Position numbers and translations under genes: made by a program. Below, one piece after another: positions 25,877 to 35,557 of a DNA stretch of 64,000 bases. The notes beneath the pieces were generated by a model that saw only the letters and a list, made by a program, of their open reading frames with translations, was not told the origin of the DNA and did not search any database. Each line of letters begins with the position of its first letter. Position 1 is the stretch's first letter. Source of the DNA: an uncultured Faecalicatena sp. (GTDB lineage Bacteria > Bacillota > Clostridia > Lachnospirales > Lachnospiraceae); NCBI GenBank assembly GCA_948468385.1, contig CAOKHZ010000001.1, positions 186,001-250,000 of the forward strand, read 5' to 3'.

Positions 25877-25888
25877 GCTCACACTCTC

Positions 25889-26680
25889 CTATTTTCCAGA
25901 AAACAGATGTTTGATTCGCTCCAGAAATCCTTCCGGGCAGCAAATGTCTGGAATATCCACCTTTTCGCCGAGTATCCTGCGGCAAATCCGTTCATACGCC
26001 TCGCCAGAAAGGCTGTCCGTCCCGACCACGGCCTCGCCCTGGTTTGTCGCTATGACGACCTGCTCGTCGTCAGGAATGACTCCCAGCAAGTCAATTGCCA
26101 AAATTTCCGTCACGTCCTCCACCGTCATCATGTCTCCCCGGCGTACCATGTCCACGCGAATACGGTTAATCAGCAGTTCATTTTTCTGAATTCCGCTGGC
26201 TTCCAAAAGCCCGATGATGCGGTCCGCGTCCCGGATGGCAGAAACCTCGGGCGTAGTCACGACGATGGATCTCTCGGCACCCGCGATGGCGTTTTTAAAG
26301 CCTTGTTCAATACCGGCAGGACAATCGATCAATATATAATCAAACTCATCCTTGATTTCGGCCAAAAGCTTTCGCATCTGTTCCGGCGAAATGGCCGACT
26401 TGTCCTTCGTCTGTGCCGACGGAAGAAGATATAACTCAGGGTAACGCTGGTCACGAATCAGGGCTTGTTTCAAACGGCATCCCCCTGAAATCACGTCTAC
26501 CAGATTATAGACGATCCGGTTTTCCAGACCCATGACCACGTCCAAGTTACGCAGCCCCAAATCCGTGTCTATGACGATTGTCTTCTTTCCGGCCAATGCC
26601 AGCCCGATTCCGATATTTGCCGTCGTAGTGGTCTTTCCTACGCCGCCTTTTCCCGATGTAATGACGATGACTTCACCCAT
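25889..26680 (-). CDS. minD: Septum site-determining ATPase MinD
   Basis: A 263-residue ParA/MinD ATPase. The deviant Walker A is SGKGGVGKTTTT (~9-20), followed by IDTDLGLRNLDVVMG and IDCPAGIEQGF. The C-terminal end (RIKHLFSGK) is an amphipathic membrane-targeting helix. It recruits MinC to the membrane to stop Z-rings at the poles. AGGAGG lies upstream of the ATG. Order minC-minD-minE is conserved. Confidence 0.98.
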   Translation of the reverse strand: MGEVIVITSGKGGVGKTTTTANIGIGLALAGKKTIVIDTDLGLRNLDVVMGLENRIVYNLVDVISGGCRLKQALIRDQRYPELYLLPSAQTKDKSAISPEQMRKLLAEIKDEFDYILIDCPAGIEQGFKNAIAGAERSIVVTTPEVSAIRDADRIIGLLEASGIQKNELLINRIRVDMVRRGDMMTVEDVTEILAIDLLGVIPDDEQVVIATNQGEAVVGTDSLSGEAYERICRRILGEKVDIPDICCPEGFLERIKHLFSGK

Positions 26681-26715
26681 GTTTGTAATTTCCTCCTCAA
26701 CTCTAGTATCGCTTT

Positions 26716-27363
26716 TTAATCCTCTACGAGAGGATCCAGATAGATGCGGCCTGCGTCTACCGTGGCAATCTTGGCCCCCTTTATGCTCAGGCTTTCCTGA
26801 TAGACGATTTGCCGCCTGGCCTCTATGTTCCCGATTCTAAGCTGCTTCGGACGCATGTCCAATGCGACGACGTAAGATGCGTCATCCCCGCACGCCCCCG
26901 CATGCACGCTGCCATACAAGTTACCGACAATCACGACGTTTCCCCGGGCGATTACTTTCGCCCCAAGCTCCACGTCGCCGAGAATGACGATACTGGAATC
27001 CGATTCCACGACTTGGTGCTTTTTTAACGTCCCGCGATAAAATTGCCCGTCCTTTTTTTGAAAGCCGGACATCGTTCCTGCCACGGCGTTTCTGTATACG
27101 AGCTCGTGCTCCGCGTTTTTGTCGATGACACAAACAATGTCGATACTCGTTATGTCACGAAACAACTCTAGAATGGTCTCCTCTTCCGTATAGGAAAGCT
27201 TCCTGCCAACAAAGGACACTGCCAAATGTGAACCCTCGAAAAAGCGGGCGGAACTTTCAAACTTTTCTTTCATGTGCGCCAGCAACGTGTCAAACGGCAC
27301 GTCATCGGCCATACGGATTTCCATCCCATAGCGGTTACTTTTAATTGTAACAAGCCTGTCCAT
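26716..27363 (-). CDS. minC: Septum site-determining protein MinC
   Basis: A 215-residue MinC. The N-terminal domain (~1-105) is the FtsZ-inhibiting part, and the C-terminal beta-helix (VILGDVELGAKVIARGNVVIVGNLYGSVHAG, in part) binds MinD and dimerises. AAGGAAGG precedes the ATG. It lies 35 bases before minD, in the mreC-mreD-PBP2-min operon. Confidence 0.95.
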   Translation of the reverse strand: MDRLVTIKSNRYGMEIRMADDVPFDTLLAHMKEKFESSARFFEGSHLAVSFVGRKLSYTEEETILELFRDITSIDIVCVIDKNAEHELVYRNAVAGTMSGFQKKDGQFYRGTLKKHQVVESDSSIVILGDVELGAKVIARGNVVIVGNLYGSVHAGACGDDASYVVALDMRPKQLRIGNIEARRQIVYQESLSIKGAKIATVDAGRIYLDPLVED

Positions 27364-27414
27364 AAACCTTCCTTTCCATGAAAATTTCCCTTTCCATAGG
27401 CTCTTCCTCCAGCG

Positions 27415-30291
27415 TCAGTCTCCCCTGACGGTGAAGGTTTGAACCTCCTTTGCATGTCCGGTCACCAGTTCTTCTTTTGGCACCAAATTGAAATACGCTT
27501 TCACGATGTCACCCGCGATGTCGGCGGGATAATTGGAAAAATACCCGTTCGCGATACGAACGGCGACGGCGATTTCCGGCTCTTCCACCGGTGCGAACCC
27601 GACAAACAAGGCATGATCGGCATGTACGTCGCTTTGCTGCGCCGTTCCCGTCTTTCCCGCCATGGAGATCTCCAATCCCGTGAAAGAGGAACTGCCTTGT
27701 ACCATGAGCTGCATTCCCTGGTGAATCAAATTCCACGTCTCGTCTGATACGTAATCCATCGTGCTTACGACTTCCGGTTCATACTGCTTGATTCGCTTCC
27801 CGTTCGCGTCGGTCGTCTTGTCCAACAACGTCAGCTTATAAACGGTTCCTTTGTTTGCCACGGCGGCCACATAACGGTTTAACTGGCTGACGGTATAGTT
27901 GTTGGTGCCTTGCCCGATTGCCGACTGCACGGAGAACTGATTGGAAATCTGTGGTTCGGATTCTGGAATCTCCAGCCCTGACTTTTGATCCAAGCCAAAC
28001 CCCGTCGCATATTTTTTCAACGTCTCGACACCCTTGTCACTGTCGTACTCCTTGTTCTCATCCATTCCAAGCTCATATCCTATCTCGTAATAAAAAATGT
28101 TACATGAATGGGCAATCGCCCCCACGATATTAAGCCATCCGTGCGAACTTGGATAAATCCAGCAACGCGGACTCGGCGTGACCTTGTCAAATTCCCCGGT
28201 ACATGAAATGATTGTCTCGCTGTCAACAATGTTTTCACAGAGGCCCGCCACCGAAGACACCATCTTGAACGTCGAACCGGGAGCCGTGCGCTCCTGTGTC
28301 GCATTATTATAAAACGGACGGGAAAGTCCCGTAGCCAGTTGGTTATAATAAGTGACATCCATGTTATTGGCCAAACGGTTATTGTCATATCCCGGATAAG
28401 ACACGCAGGCAAGAACTTCTCCCGTATTCGGGTCGCTGACCACCGCCGAGCCGGTACAAGGCTCCAAGGCCAGTTGTCCCGGCGTAATTTCCAGGCTTTG
28501 AATCTTGCCGCACAACCAGTCGAATGCGTCAAGCCCCCTGTTTCTCAATCCATGATAAGATCCTTCGTCCATCGGCAGAACGCCTTGTTCATAAACAATC
28601 GCACAAATCTGGTTTCCACTGACTCCACCTGATTTTATAAGATATTTGTAGAGAATTTTGTCAAAATCGGGATCCTCGCTCAAATATTCTTCCAAATATT
28701 TCACGATTCCTTGGTAAATTTGCGCGGCATCCGAATAGCGTTCCGAAGAAACATACCCGGTAAGCTGCGACGTGTCAATCCAATTCTTGGAAATCGCATA
28801 ATTTAAAAACTGGTTCAAGCTGATGGTTTCTTCCTTCGCCCACGCCAAATACGTTTCATCCGCGGTGTCAATCACTTCCGACATCAATAGTCCCGTTTTC
28901 TCCTGCAAAAGGTCGATGGAGATATAGTCCTGATATGCCTTCATGTCCTGCGGCAAGTCCTTATACGCGATCCCCCCGCTCAACTCACCGCTTATGGCAC
29001 TTAGAACCTCCTGCTTGCGTTGCTGGAACACCTGGTATACCTCCCGCTCCGTTTCCCCGGCGAATTCTGAAGAAAAGTGTTCGTGGTCGATGATGGAGTT
29101 GTTAATGAAAGCGTGGTAGGCGTCATCGGCAGGAATGATGATGTTGCTGGCGTTCGTTTCTATACTTGGGTCATAATTCATGACGTTGCGAAGCTTGGAC
29201 AATAGAATACCCGCAATCTCCTCCTCCAGCAAATGATACGTCGTCTCCTGCAACTCCATATCCAACGTCAAATACACGTCATTTCCAATGCCTTGTTCTT
29301 TATAACTGACCGTGTCAATGACCTTGCCCAGGCTGTCCACGTAAAACGTGGTGGAACCCTTCTCTCCCTGCAAAAGGGCGTCCATCGTCTGTTCGATTCC
29401 GGCCTTGCCGACGACGTCCGACAGCGTATACTTTTCTTTTAAATCCTCGTCCAGGGCATCGTATTCCTCCTGAGAAATCTTCCCCGTATAGCCGATGACG
29501 TTGGCATAATAATTCCCCGGCGCATAACGCCGCAGGGACTCCTCCGCAATGTCCACCCCGATCAGGACGTCCAAGTTTTCCATAATGGCAGCCGCCGTTT
29601 CGTCGCTGACATCGGAAGCGAGCACCGTAGGAATAAACTTCTGATAACTGTTCAAGCTAATTGCATAGCGCAAGTTGACCATCTTGAGCACATATTCCTT
29701 GTCCAGGTTCTCTATGTCGATTTCATACCCATAATTCTCATCCGTACATAAATACGTAATCAACTCCTCCGCGGAAGCGTTCTTCTGCTTTTCCGTCAAA
29801 TCGTCCACGTAAATTTCTCCATATACGTCGGCGATGAATCGTAGCCGCAAAGTTCGATTCGTCTGGGCAAACTCATATTCCCCAGAAGAATCCAAAACGA
29901 TGCCGAAACTATTGATGACGGAATCGCCATGGGACTCTACGATATCAATGACCTTTGCCAAAATCGCGTTAAGCCTTTCGTTGCGATCCTTTCCGGTGAT
30001 GTCGTCCTCAATCGTGACCGCATAGGCCAGTTCATTGTACGCCAGGAGATTGCCGTTGCGGTCATAGATGTTGCCGCGTGTGCCGGCAATCGTGCGTGTC
30101 TTACGTATCCTGAGCTTGTAATTGTCCATGTAATATTCGCCCTTGACGATTTGGAGATAAAACAAGCGCCCCACCAAAATGGAAAAAAGCAGGATGAATA
30201 CAAGAATCAACACGAAAAGGCGAGATTCCACAATCGCCTTTTTAAACTTTTTTAATTGCTGTCTGCCGCGTCTTAATATCAATTTAAACAA
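27415..30291 (-). CDS. mrdA: Penicillin-binding protein 2 (class B), elongation transpeptidase
   Basis: A 958-residue class B PBP that cross-links peptidoglycan with RodA. There is one membrane helix near the N terminus (~24-45), a dimerisation/pedestal region, and a transpeptidase domain with Ser673 in APGSTFK, SCN in AHSCNIFYYE and KTG in AGKTGTAQQ. It is about 300 residues longer than Escherichia coli PBP2; the extra length lies between the membrane helix and the transpeptidase (~350-600), and long forms are usual in Lachnospiraceae. The start is TTG at 30291, overlapping the mreD stop, with AAAAGGAG upstream. Confidence 0.93.
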   Translation of the reverse strand: MFKLILRRGRQQLKKFKKAIVESRLFVLILVFILLFSILVGRLFYLQIVKGEYYMDNYKLRIRKTRTIAGTRGNIYDRNGNLLAYNELAYAVTIEDDITGKDRNERLNAILAKVIDIVESHGDSVINSFGIVLDSSGEYEFAQTNRTLRLRFIADVYGEIYVDDLTEKQKNASAEELITYLCTDENYGYEIDIENLDKEYVLKMVNLRYAISLNSYQKFIPTVLASDVSDETAAAIMENLDVLIGVDIAEESLRRYAPGNYYANVIGYTGKISQEEYDALDEDLKEKYTLSDVVGKAGIEQTMDALLQGEKGSTTFYVDSLGKVIDTVSYKEQGIGNDVYLTLDMELQETTYHLLEEEIAGILLSKLRNVMNYDPSIETNASNIIIPADDAYHAFINNSIIDHEHFSSEFAGETEREVYQVFQQRKQEVLSAISGELSGGIAYKDLPQDMKAYQDYISIDLLQEKTGLLMSEVIDTADETYLAWAKEETISLNQFLNYAISKNWIDTSQLTGYVSSERYSDAAQIYQGIVKYLEEYLSEDPDFDKILYKYLIKSGGVSGNQICAIVYEQGVLPMDEGSYHGLRNRGLDAFDWLCGKIQSLEITPGQLALEPCTGSAVVSDPNTGEVLACVSYPGYDNNRLANNMDVTYYNQLATGLSRPFYNNATQERTAPGSTFKMVSSVAGLCENIVDSETIISCTGEFDKVTPSPRCWIYPSSHGWLNIVGAIAHSCNIFYYEIGYELGMDENKEYDSDKGVETLKKYATGFGLDQKSGLEIPESEPQISNQFSVQSAIGQGTNNYTVSQLNRYVAAVANKGTVYKLTLLDKTTDANGKRIKQYEPEVVSTMDYVSDETWNLIHQGMQLMVQGSSSFTGLEISMAGKTGTAQQSDVHADHALFVGFAPVEEPEIAVAVRIANGYFSNYPADIAGDIVKAYFNLVPKEELVTGHAKEVQTFTVRGD

Positions 30292-30814
30292 ATTTTCCCA
30301 TGCTCCTTTTCTCTTCCGTCTCCATCCGATAGTTTATCAGGCGTATCATTGGATAAAGCGCCAATGCCACCAATATAGTATATATGAGCTCCGGTATGAT
30401 AATATGACTAAAATAATATGGAAAGTCAAATTCACTGCGGAGCATGAACATTAAAAGATAAATCAGCACCCCGTAGCAAAACTCACTGGCCGCGATGAAC
30501 GCGACCGGAATACGTAAGGCTTCTTCGTAATACGTACCGCCCAATAATCCGTTGACGTAGCCGGTAACCATATAGAAAAACGCATAAAAACCTAACAGCC
30601 CGCCAAACTGGACATCGATTAGCATGCCCGCCAAAAAGCCCGTCAGCATCCCTTCCTTCGCCCCCCGCAAAAATCCAATGGAAGCCACGATTACAAGCAG
30701 GAGGTTTGGCTTGATAGACCCCAACGCCAGCCTTTGAAAAAGAGTGCCTTGCAAGACAAAGCCAAATAACACAAATAAAATTGTAATCAAAACCCGTTTC
30801 ATCTTTAACTTCAT
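30284..30814 (-). CDS. mreD: Rod shape-determining protein MreD
   Basis: A 176-residue membrane protein with about five helices. RVLITILFVLFGFVLQGTLF, KPNLLLVIVASIGFLRG and GMLIDVQFGGLLGFYAF match MreD. It couples MreBC to wall synthesis. The ATG at 30814 is chosen from homology; a TTG at 30838 and an ATG at 30802 are alternatives, and no start has an ideal ribosome binding site. It overlaps the PBP2 gene by eight bases. Confidence 0.88.
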   Translation of the reverse strand: MKLKMKRVLITILFVLFGFVLQGTLFQRLALGSIKPNLLLVIVASIGFLRGAKEGMLTGFLAGMLIDVQFGGLLGFYAFFYMVTGYVNGLLGGTYYEEALRIPVAFIAASEFCYGVLIYLLMFMLRSEFDFPYYFSHIIIPELIYTILVALALYPMIRLINYRMETEEKRSMGKFV

Positions 30815-30864
30815 CGTGGTGGCGGTTCCCCTTTCCAAATCATCGCGCTTACAAGCGCCGCTTC

Positions 30865-31743
30865 CTAATTCACGTTTTCATTCGCGTTCGTTTTATTTTT
30901 TACGTCTTCCTTCGTCTCCGTGATGACCAACACCTCTTGCAGGTTCTTAAAATCCACCGCCGGAGTAATGTAACCAGAACGGGTAAGGTTGTTCGAATCC
31001 ACCGACACTTCCCTGATGTAGCCAATTAAAATGCCCTGCAGGTATTTGTCGCTGATGTGGGAGGTCACGACCTGATCCCCGATTACGACCGTGTTGTCAT
31101 TGTTTTCCATCTGTTCAAAACTTAACTTTCCGTCATTGATCAGTGTCAAATCCCCGTTTACGATACAGCGGTCCGAGGTGGACAATACCATCGCGCTGAC
31201 ATTGGACGAATCATCAATCACGGAACGCACCGTCGCCCACGTGGGGCCGGTCTCCGTCACGATTCCGACCAGTCCGTTGCCCGCGATGACGTTCATGTCC
31301 ACTCTGACACCATCCAAACTGCCCTTGTCAATTGTGAACATACTAAACCAATTGCCCGAATCACACCCTATCACATGGGCTCCGATTTTTTCATATTCCG
31401 CATAATTCATGTCCAACTTATATAACTCCCGCAGACGCTCCAACTCATATTTTTCCTGTTGGAGGGCGCTGTTTTCTGCCATCAGCATATCCAATTCTTC
31501 TTGTAGCTTTTCGTTTTCCGCCTGCACGGACTTCATGGTTTTAAAATTTTCACTGAACTCGTGCAGCCAAATTCCTACCTGGTTGACACCTTGCTGCATT
31601 GGAATCACCGTGAAACTCGCGACGATTTTGAACGGCCCGCCCACTTGCTCCGCAAAAAAAGACAAAAGCATCAATGCCGCGCAAAGCATGCACAACCCGC
31701 CAAACCAATATTTATTTTTTAATGAATTTGAATGTTTACTCAT
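30865..31743 (-). CDS. mreC: Rod shape-determining protein MreC
   Basis: A 292-residue MreC. There is one membrane helix (~11-31), a coiled coil (~65-105, NEKLQEELDMLMAENSALQQE) and a periplasm-side double beta-barrel (VIGCDSGNWFSMFTIDKGSLDGV, VRSVIDDSSNVSAMV). It bridges MreD/RodA/PBP2 outside the membrane. The ATG at 31743 has GGAGG six bases upstream; the longer frame upstream is not supported. No mreB is in the window: it is encoded elsewhere or lost. Confidence 0.93.
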   Translation of the reverse strand: MSKHSNSLKNKYWFGGLCMLCAALMLLSFFAEQVGGPFKIVASFTVIPMQQGVNQVGIWLHEFSENFKTMKSVQAENEKLQEELDMLMAENSALQQEKYELERLRELYKLDMNYAEYEKIGAHVIGCDSGNWFSMFTIDKGSLDGVRVDMNVIAGNGLVGIVTETGPTWATVRSVIDDSSNVSAMVLSTSDRCIVNGDLTLINDGKLSFEQMENNDNTVVIGDQVVTSHISDKYLQGILIGYIREVSVDSNNLTRSGYITPAVDFKNLQEVLVITETKEDVKNKTNANENVN

Positions 31744-31777
31744 TGATCCTCCATTACATAGACACCGTCCAGGACTT

Positions 31778-32464
31778 TTACAGTAAATTTTTTTCCCGCA
31801 TGCTGAAATAGCAATTATCCCCAATGATGATATGGTCAAGCAACTCGATGCCAATCATGTCCCCCGCGTTGCGAACCCGGTTCGTAGTACAAATGTCCGC
31901 CTTGCTCGGAGTGGGATCCCCACTTGGGTGATTATGCAAAAGTATGATATAGACGGCGTTTTTCTGCAACGCCTCCACGAAAAGCTCGCGCGGGGAAATC
32001 ACCGTCGCATTGACGGTTCCCCTGGAAACGTCCGTCTCGCCAATCAGGCGGGACTTCGTGTTAAGCAAAAGCAGCTTCATGTTTTCTTGTTCCTGGTGGC
32101 GCATCTCTTCCATATAGTAAGTGGCGATGCTTTTGGCGTTTTCAAAACTCAGTTCCTCTCCCGCCCCCGCCTTTGCCAGCCGTTTGGCCAGCTCGGAAAG
32201 GCACATGATCTGGACGGCCTTCACCTGCCCGATGCCCTTGACCCGCCGCAACTGATCATAAGTCCAATGATGGATGTTTAAAATCCCATTCGCTCCAAAG
32301 GGCGGGTGCAAAATCCTGCGGGAGAGTTGCAAGGCGCTTTCTCCCTTCGTTCCACTGCGCAACAAAACAGCGAGCAACTCTACGTCTGTAAGATTTGCCG
32401 CTCCAAGCTTCTCGCACTTCTCATAAGGGCGCTCTTCCGTGTTCATTTCTTTGATCGATTCCAT
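31778..32464 (-). CDS. radC: RadC-family JAB-domain protein
   Basis: A 228-residue RadC. The N-terminal helix-hairpin-helix part is ~1-100 (TDVELLAVLLRSGTKGESALQLSRRIL, LRRVKGIGQVKAVQI), and the JAMM metal site is HNHPSGDPTPSKAD. The family was named for DNA repair, but its role is unproved. It precedes mreC by 34 bases, the standard arrangement next to the mre operon in Firmicutes. The ATG at 32464 lacks a clear ribosome binding site; an ATG at 32446 is possible. Confidence 0.93.
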   Translation of the reverse strand: MESIKEMNTEERPYEKCEKLGAANLTDVELLAVLLRSGTKGESALQLSRRILHPPFGANGILNIHHWTYDQLRRVKGIGQVKAVQIMCLSELAKRLAKAGAGEELSFENAKSIATYYMEEMRHQEQENMKLLLLNTKSRLIGETDVSRGTVNATVISPRELFVEALQKNAVYIILLHNHPSGDPTPSKADICTTNRVRNAGDMIGIELLDHIIIGDNCYFSMREKNLL

Positions 32465-32508
32465 GTGGTTACATCATGGCTGTTCATGTTTGTTGTGTGT
32501 TCTGCATC

Positions 32509-32537
32509 ATTCTACCACAATTTCCAAAAAGTGTATA
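32509..32537 (-). promoter_or_regulatory. Likely promoter of the radC-mre-min operon
   Basis: On the minus strand, TATACA (32537-32532), 17 bases and TAGAAT (32514-32509). The -35 has four of six consensus bases and the -10 five of six. It lies in the only gap upstream of radC. Confidence 0.5.
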
Positions 32538-32553
32538 GGCTTTTCATAGACTT

Positions 32554-34152
32554 TTAATAAGTGATTTGAAGGATGGATTCGGCCACCTTCATGCCATCCA
32601 TCGCGGCCGACGTGATTCCGCCCGCATACCCGGCTCCTTCGCCGCAAGGATAGACACCTTTCGTCCCGCTTTCTAAATGTTCATCCCGCACAAGGCGCAC
32701 CGGTGACGAAGTACGGCTTTCCACTCCCGACAAGACGGCGTCTGGCCGGGCGAAACCTTGTATCTTTTTATCCATCGCGAAGATTCCTTGTTGCAGGGAA
32801 TCGGCGAGTTCCTCCATAAAAAGGGAGCGTACGTTGGCAAGACGGTACTCTCCTTTTGTCTGCGGAATGACCTTTCCCAGCTTCGTCGTGGGACGATTCG
32901 CGCAAAAATCGTCGAAACGCTGTACCGGAATTTTCCCCTCACCAAGCTCATAGGCTCTTTCCTCCAGCCTTTGCTGAAACTCGATGCCGGAGAGCGCCCC
33001 ACTTGCGCCATAATCGCTTGGCGTGACCGTGACGATGACAGCGCTGTTGGCGTTCTTTCCTATCCGGGCAGAATAACTCATGCCGTTGACCGCCAGCCGC
33101 CCTTCCTCGGAGGACGCATTGACCACGTATCCGCCCGGACACATGCAAAAAGTATAAACGCCTCTTCCATTTTCCAAGCCATGGGTCAATTTATAGGAAG
33201 CGGGCGGCAGCTTGTCGGCCATCTTGTCCCCATACTGTGAAACCTGAATCATCTTTTGCGGATGCTCGATGCGAACCCCAACCGCGAACGCCTTCGGCTC
33301 CATTAAAATTCCGTGACGATGCAATAAATGAAACGTATCCCGTGCGCTATGGCCTATCGCCAGTACAAGTATACGTGTATACAATTTCTCTTGCCCGTTG
33401 ATAATTACGGACTTTATAACCTTTTTCGCCCCGTCCGTCGTAACTTCCTCTTCCATTTCCGTCACATGGGAATGAAACCGCACCTCGCCGCCAAGGCGAA
33501 TGATTTTCGAACGCATATTGCGTACCACGGTTATCAAGACGTCCGTGCCAATATGCGGCTTTTGTTCATACAAAATGCTTTCCGAAGCGCCAAATTTTAC
33601 AAACGTTTCCAAGACAAAACGATTTCTCCCGTTTTGTTCTTTCACCATGGTATTTAATTTCCCGTCCGAGAACGTACCCGCCCCGCCCTCGCCAAATTGT
33701 ACGTTCGAGGATGGATTCAGCACGCCGTCCTTCCAGAATTTTTCCACGTCCCGCACACGCTCTTCCACTGCCGCGCCGCGTTCCAACACGATTGGGCGGC
33801 ATCCTTCCATGGCCAGCAGGTAAGCACAAAACAGTCCGGCCGGACCCGCGCCGACGATGACCGGCCGGGAAGGCAAGGGGACGTTTCCAAGCTTTGGAGC
33901 CTTGTATTTTGCCTCCGTGACAAGGCGAAGCCGCCCCTTATATTTTTGCAGGAGTTTTTTCTCGTTTTTCACGCAGAAATCAATGGTGTAAGAATAAAAG
34001 ATTTCCGGTTTTTTCCGCGCGTCGATAGAACGCTTGAAAATATGGAATCTTAATAATTCCTCCGGTTTCAGACGAAATGTTTGTAATAATTTTTCCTTGA
34101 TTTTCTCGTCACCGTGTCCTGGTGCCAAATTCAACTGGTTCACACGAAGCAT
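32554..34152 (-). CDS. Uncharacterised FAD-dependent dehydrogenase (COG2509 type)
   Basis: A 532-residue flavoprotein. An N-terminal domain (~1-90) precedes the FAD-binding motif VIVGAGPAGLFCAYLLA, then VQFGEGGAGTFSDGKLNT and the C-terminal GVYPCGEGAGYAGGITSAAMDG. This family is widespread in Firmicutes and has no firm function. The ATG at 34152 follows AGGAGG; upstream in-frame codons belong to the overlap with the previous gene. It overlaps the HI0933-like gene by 44 bases, so two flavoproteins are translationally coupled. Confidence 0.85.
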   Translation of the reverse strand: MLRVNQLNLAPGHGDEKIKEKLLQTFRLKPEELLRFHIFKRSIDARKKPEIFYSYTIDFCVKNEKKLLQKYKGRLRLVTEAKYKAPKLGNVPLPSRPVIVGAGPAGLFCAYLLAMEGCRPIVLERGAAVEERVRDVEKFWKDGVLNPSSNVQFGEGGAGTFSDGKLNTMVKEQNGRNRFVLETFVKFGASESILYEQKPHIGTDVLITVVRNMRSKIIRLGGEVRFHSHVTEMEEEVTTDGAKKVIKSVIINGQEKLYTRILVLAIGHSARDTFHLLHRHGILMEPKAFAVGVRIEHPQKMIQVSQYGDKMADKLPPASYKLTHGLENGRGVYTFCMCPGGYVVNASSEEGRLAVNGMSYSARIGKNANSAVIVTVTPSDYGASGALSGIEFQQRLEERAYELGEGKIPVQRFDDFCANRPTTKLGKVIPQTKGEYRLANVRSLFMEELADSLQQGIFAMDKKIQGFARPDAVLSGVESRTSSPVRLVRDEHLESGTKGVYPCGEGAGYAGGITSAAMDGMKVAESILQITY

Positions 34153-35380
34153 GATTGGCTGCCTCCTTTCCCGCCACATAACCGCTCGACCACGCCCACT
34201 GCAGGTTATAGCCGCCGCATGGGCCGTCCACGTCGAGGATTTCCCCGGCAAAATAAAGTCCCGGAACAAGCCTCGACTCCAACGTGTCTTGATTCACCTC
34301 CCTGGTATCGACGCCCCCGCAGCATACCTGGGCATGTTCATAGGAATTGGTGGCGACGACGTTTGTCTCAAACCGTTTGATGGCCCCTGCCAACGCCTGC
34401 AGCTTCTTGGACGGCAAATCACCCGCCATGTCCGCCCTCTCGATGTCACATTGGCGAAGCCACAATGTGTTTAGCTTGGCGGGAAACATGCCGGTCAAAA
34501 AATCCTCCGCCTTTTTTTGAGGCCGTTTAAGGCCGCGCCGGGTGAAATATTCTACAAGCGCGTCTTGTGACAATTCCGGCATGAAATCCATTCTTGCCAC
34601 CACCTTTCTCCCCTCATGCAACGCTTTCGCCGCGTATCTGCTCACTTGGAATACGGGAATCCCGGAAATGCCATATGCGGTAAGTTGGATTTCCCCTTGA
34701 TCGGATGCGACAAACCGATATTTTACATTGTCTTTGACAAAAAGCGAGACGGTTCCTTGTATCCTCACTCCGGCAACCCCCTTATAAAATCCCTCCGCAC
34801 ACTTCAACTGCACCAGAGCCGGCAAGGGCGTGATGACGTGGTGTCCCAATGCCTTGGCCAATCGATAGCCGGATCCATCAGACCCCGTCTTGGCAGCCGC
34901 CTTCGATCCCGCCGCCAAAATCACTTTGTCACCAGTCAGGTTTCCGTCGGACAACTTCACGCAAAATCCCGATTTCCTGGAAACGATTCCCTCACATTCC
35001 TGACCGGTGCGAATTTCGACCTTCAATCTTGCCAATTCCATCCTTAATACGTCAAGTACCGAGGATGCTTGCCCGCTATGGGGATAATAATAGCCGCTCC
35101 GCTCTTTCGGGTAAATTCCCAGCTCCTGAAAAAAGGCGCAAGTGGCATCAGATCCAAACTGTTTGACAACATTCCACGCAAAGTCACCATTGTCAGATAA
35201 ATAACAGTCGGCTGATTGGCAAGCGTTTGTAAAATTGCATTTTCCATTTCCCGTGGAAAGCAATTTTTTCCCGATTCTCTCCTTGTGTTCGACAATGGTC
35301 ACTTTCGCCCCGCAAGAAGCAGCCGCGATGGCCGCCATCATGCCCGACGCGCCGCCTCCGATAACGATGACATGTCCCAT
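34109..35380 (-). CDS. HI0933/YhiN-family flavoprotein
   Basis: A 423-residue FAD-dependent oxidoreductase. VIGGGASGMMAAIAAASCG (~5-23) binds FAD, and TGNGKCNFTNACQSA and DVDGPCGGYNLQWAWSSGYVAG are the family's other signatures. Relatives are called YhiN or aminoacetone-oxidase-like; the substrate is unclear. The last ~15 residues go beyond the conserved end and overlap the next gene. Upstream lies a dispersed hairpin repeat (35419-35554). Confidence 0.88.
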   Translation of the reverse strand: MGHVIVIGGGASGMMAAIAAASCGAKVTIVEHKERIGKKLLSTGNGKCNFTNACQSADCYLSDNGDFAWNVVKQFGSDATCAFFQELGIYPKERSGYYYPHSGQASSVLDVLRMELARLKVEIRTGQECEGIVSRKSGFCVKLSDGNLTGDKVILAAGSKAAAKTGSDGSGYRLAKALGHHVITPLPALVQLKCAEGFYKGVAGVRIQGTVSLFVKDNVKYRFVASDQGEIQLTAYGISGIPVFQVSRYAAKALHEGRKVVARMDFMPELSQDALVEYFTRRGLKRPQKKAEDFLTGMFPAKLNTLWLRQCDIERADMAGDLPSKKLQALAGAIKRFETNVVATNSYEHAQVCCGGVDTREVNQDTLESRLVPGLYFAGEILDVDGPCGGYNLQWAWSSGYVAGKEAANHASCEPVEFGTRTR

Positions 35381-35418
35381 TTCTGCCTCCTATCCCGTTT
35401 TGTATACAAGTATGCACG

Positions 35419-35554
35419 TATACCCATCCGGGCATACCACATCAAATGCGCTTCGCGCCAGCGGACTCTTTGAGTCCGTCAAGGTATGCCCGAGGGCACC
35501 CCTTAACGCATGCCCCTGCGGGGCGGGCGGACTCTTCGAGTCCGTCAAGGTATA
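35419..35554. repeat. Dispersed hairpin repeat, copy A
   Basis: About 136 bases, matching the reverse complement of 45914-46048 with four differences. It contains two mini-hairpins with 7-bp stems and 3-base loops (CGGACTC-TTT-GAGTCCG at 35462-35478 and CGGACTC-TTC-GAGTCCG at 35528-35544), plus TATACCC/GGGCATA, GCGC/GCGC and GCCC/GGGC self-complementary parts. It starts four bases after the stop of the PLP enzyme gene and ends 38 bases before the HI0933-like start. Apparent open frames through it are made by the repeat and are not genes. Confidence 0.9.
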
Positions 35555-35557
35555 CTT

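Noticed and set aside
25661-26434. 257-codon plus-strand frame across minE and minD
   Set aside because: A shadow of conserved min genes; composition is His/Arg rich as expected for a reversed frame.
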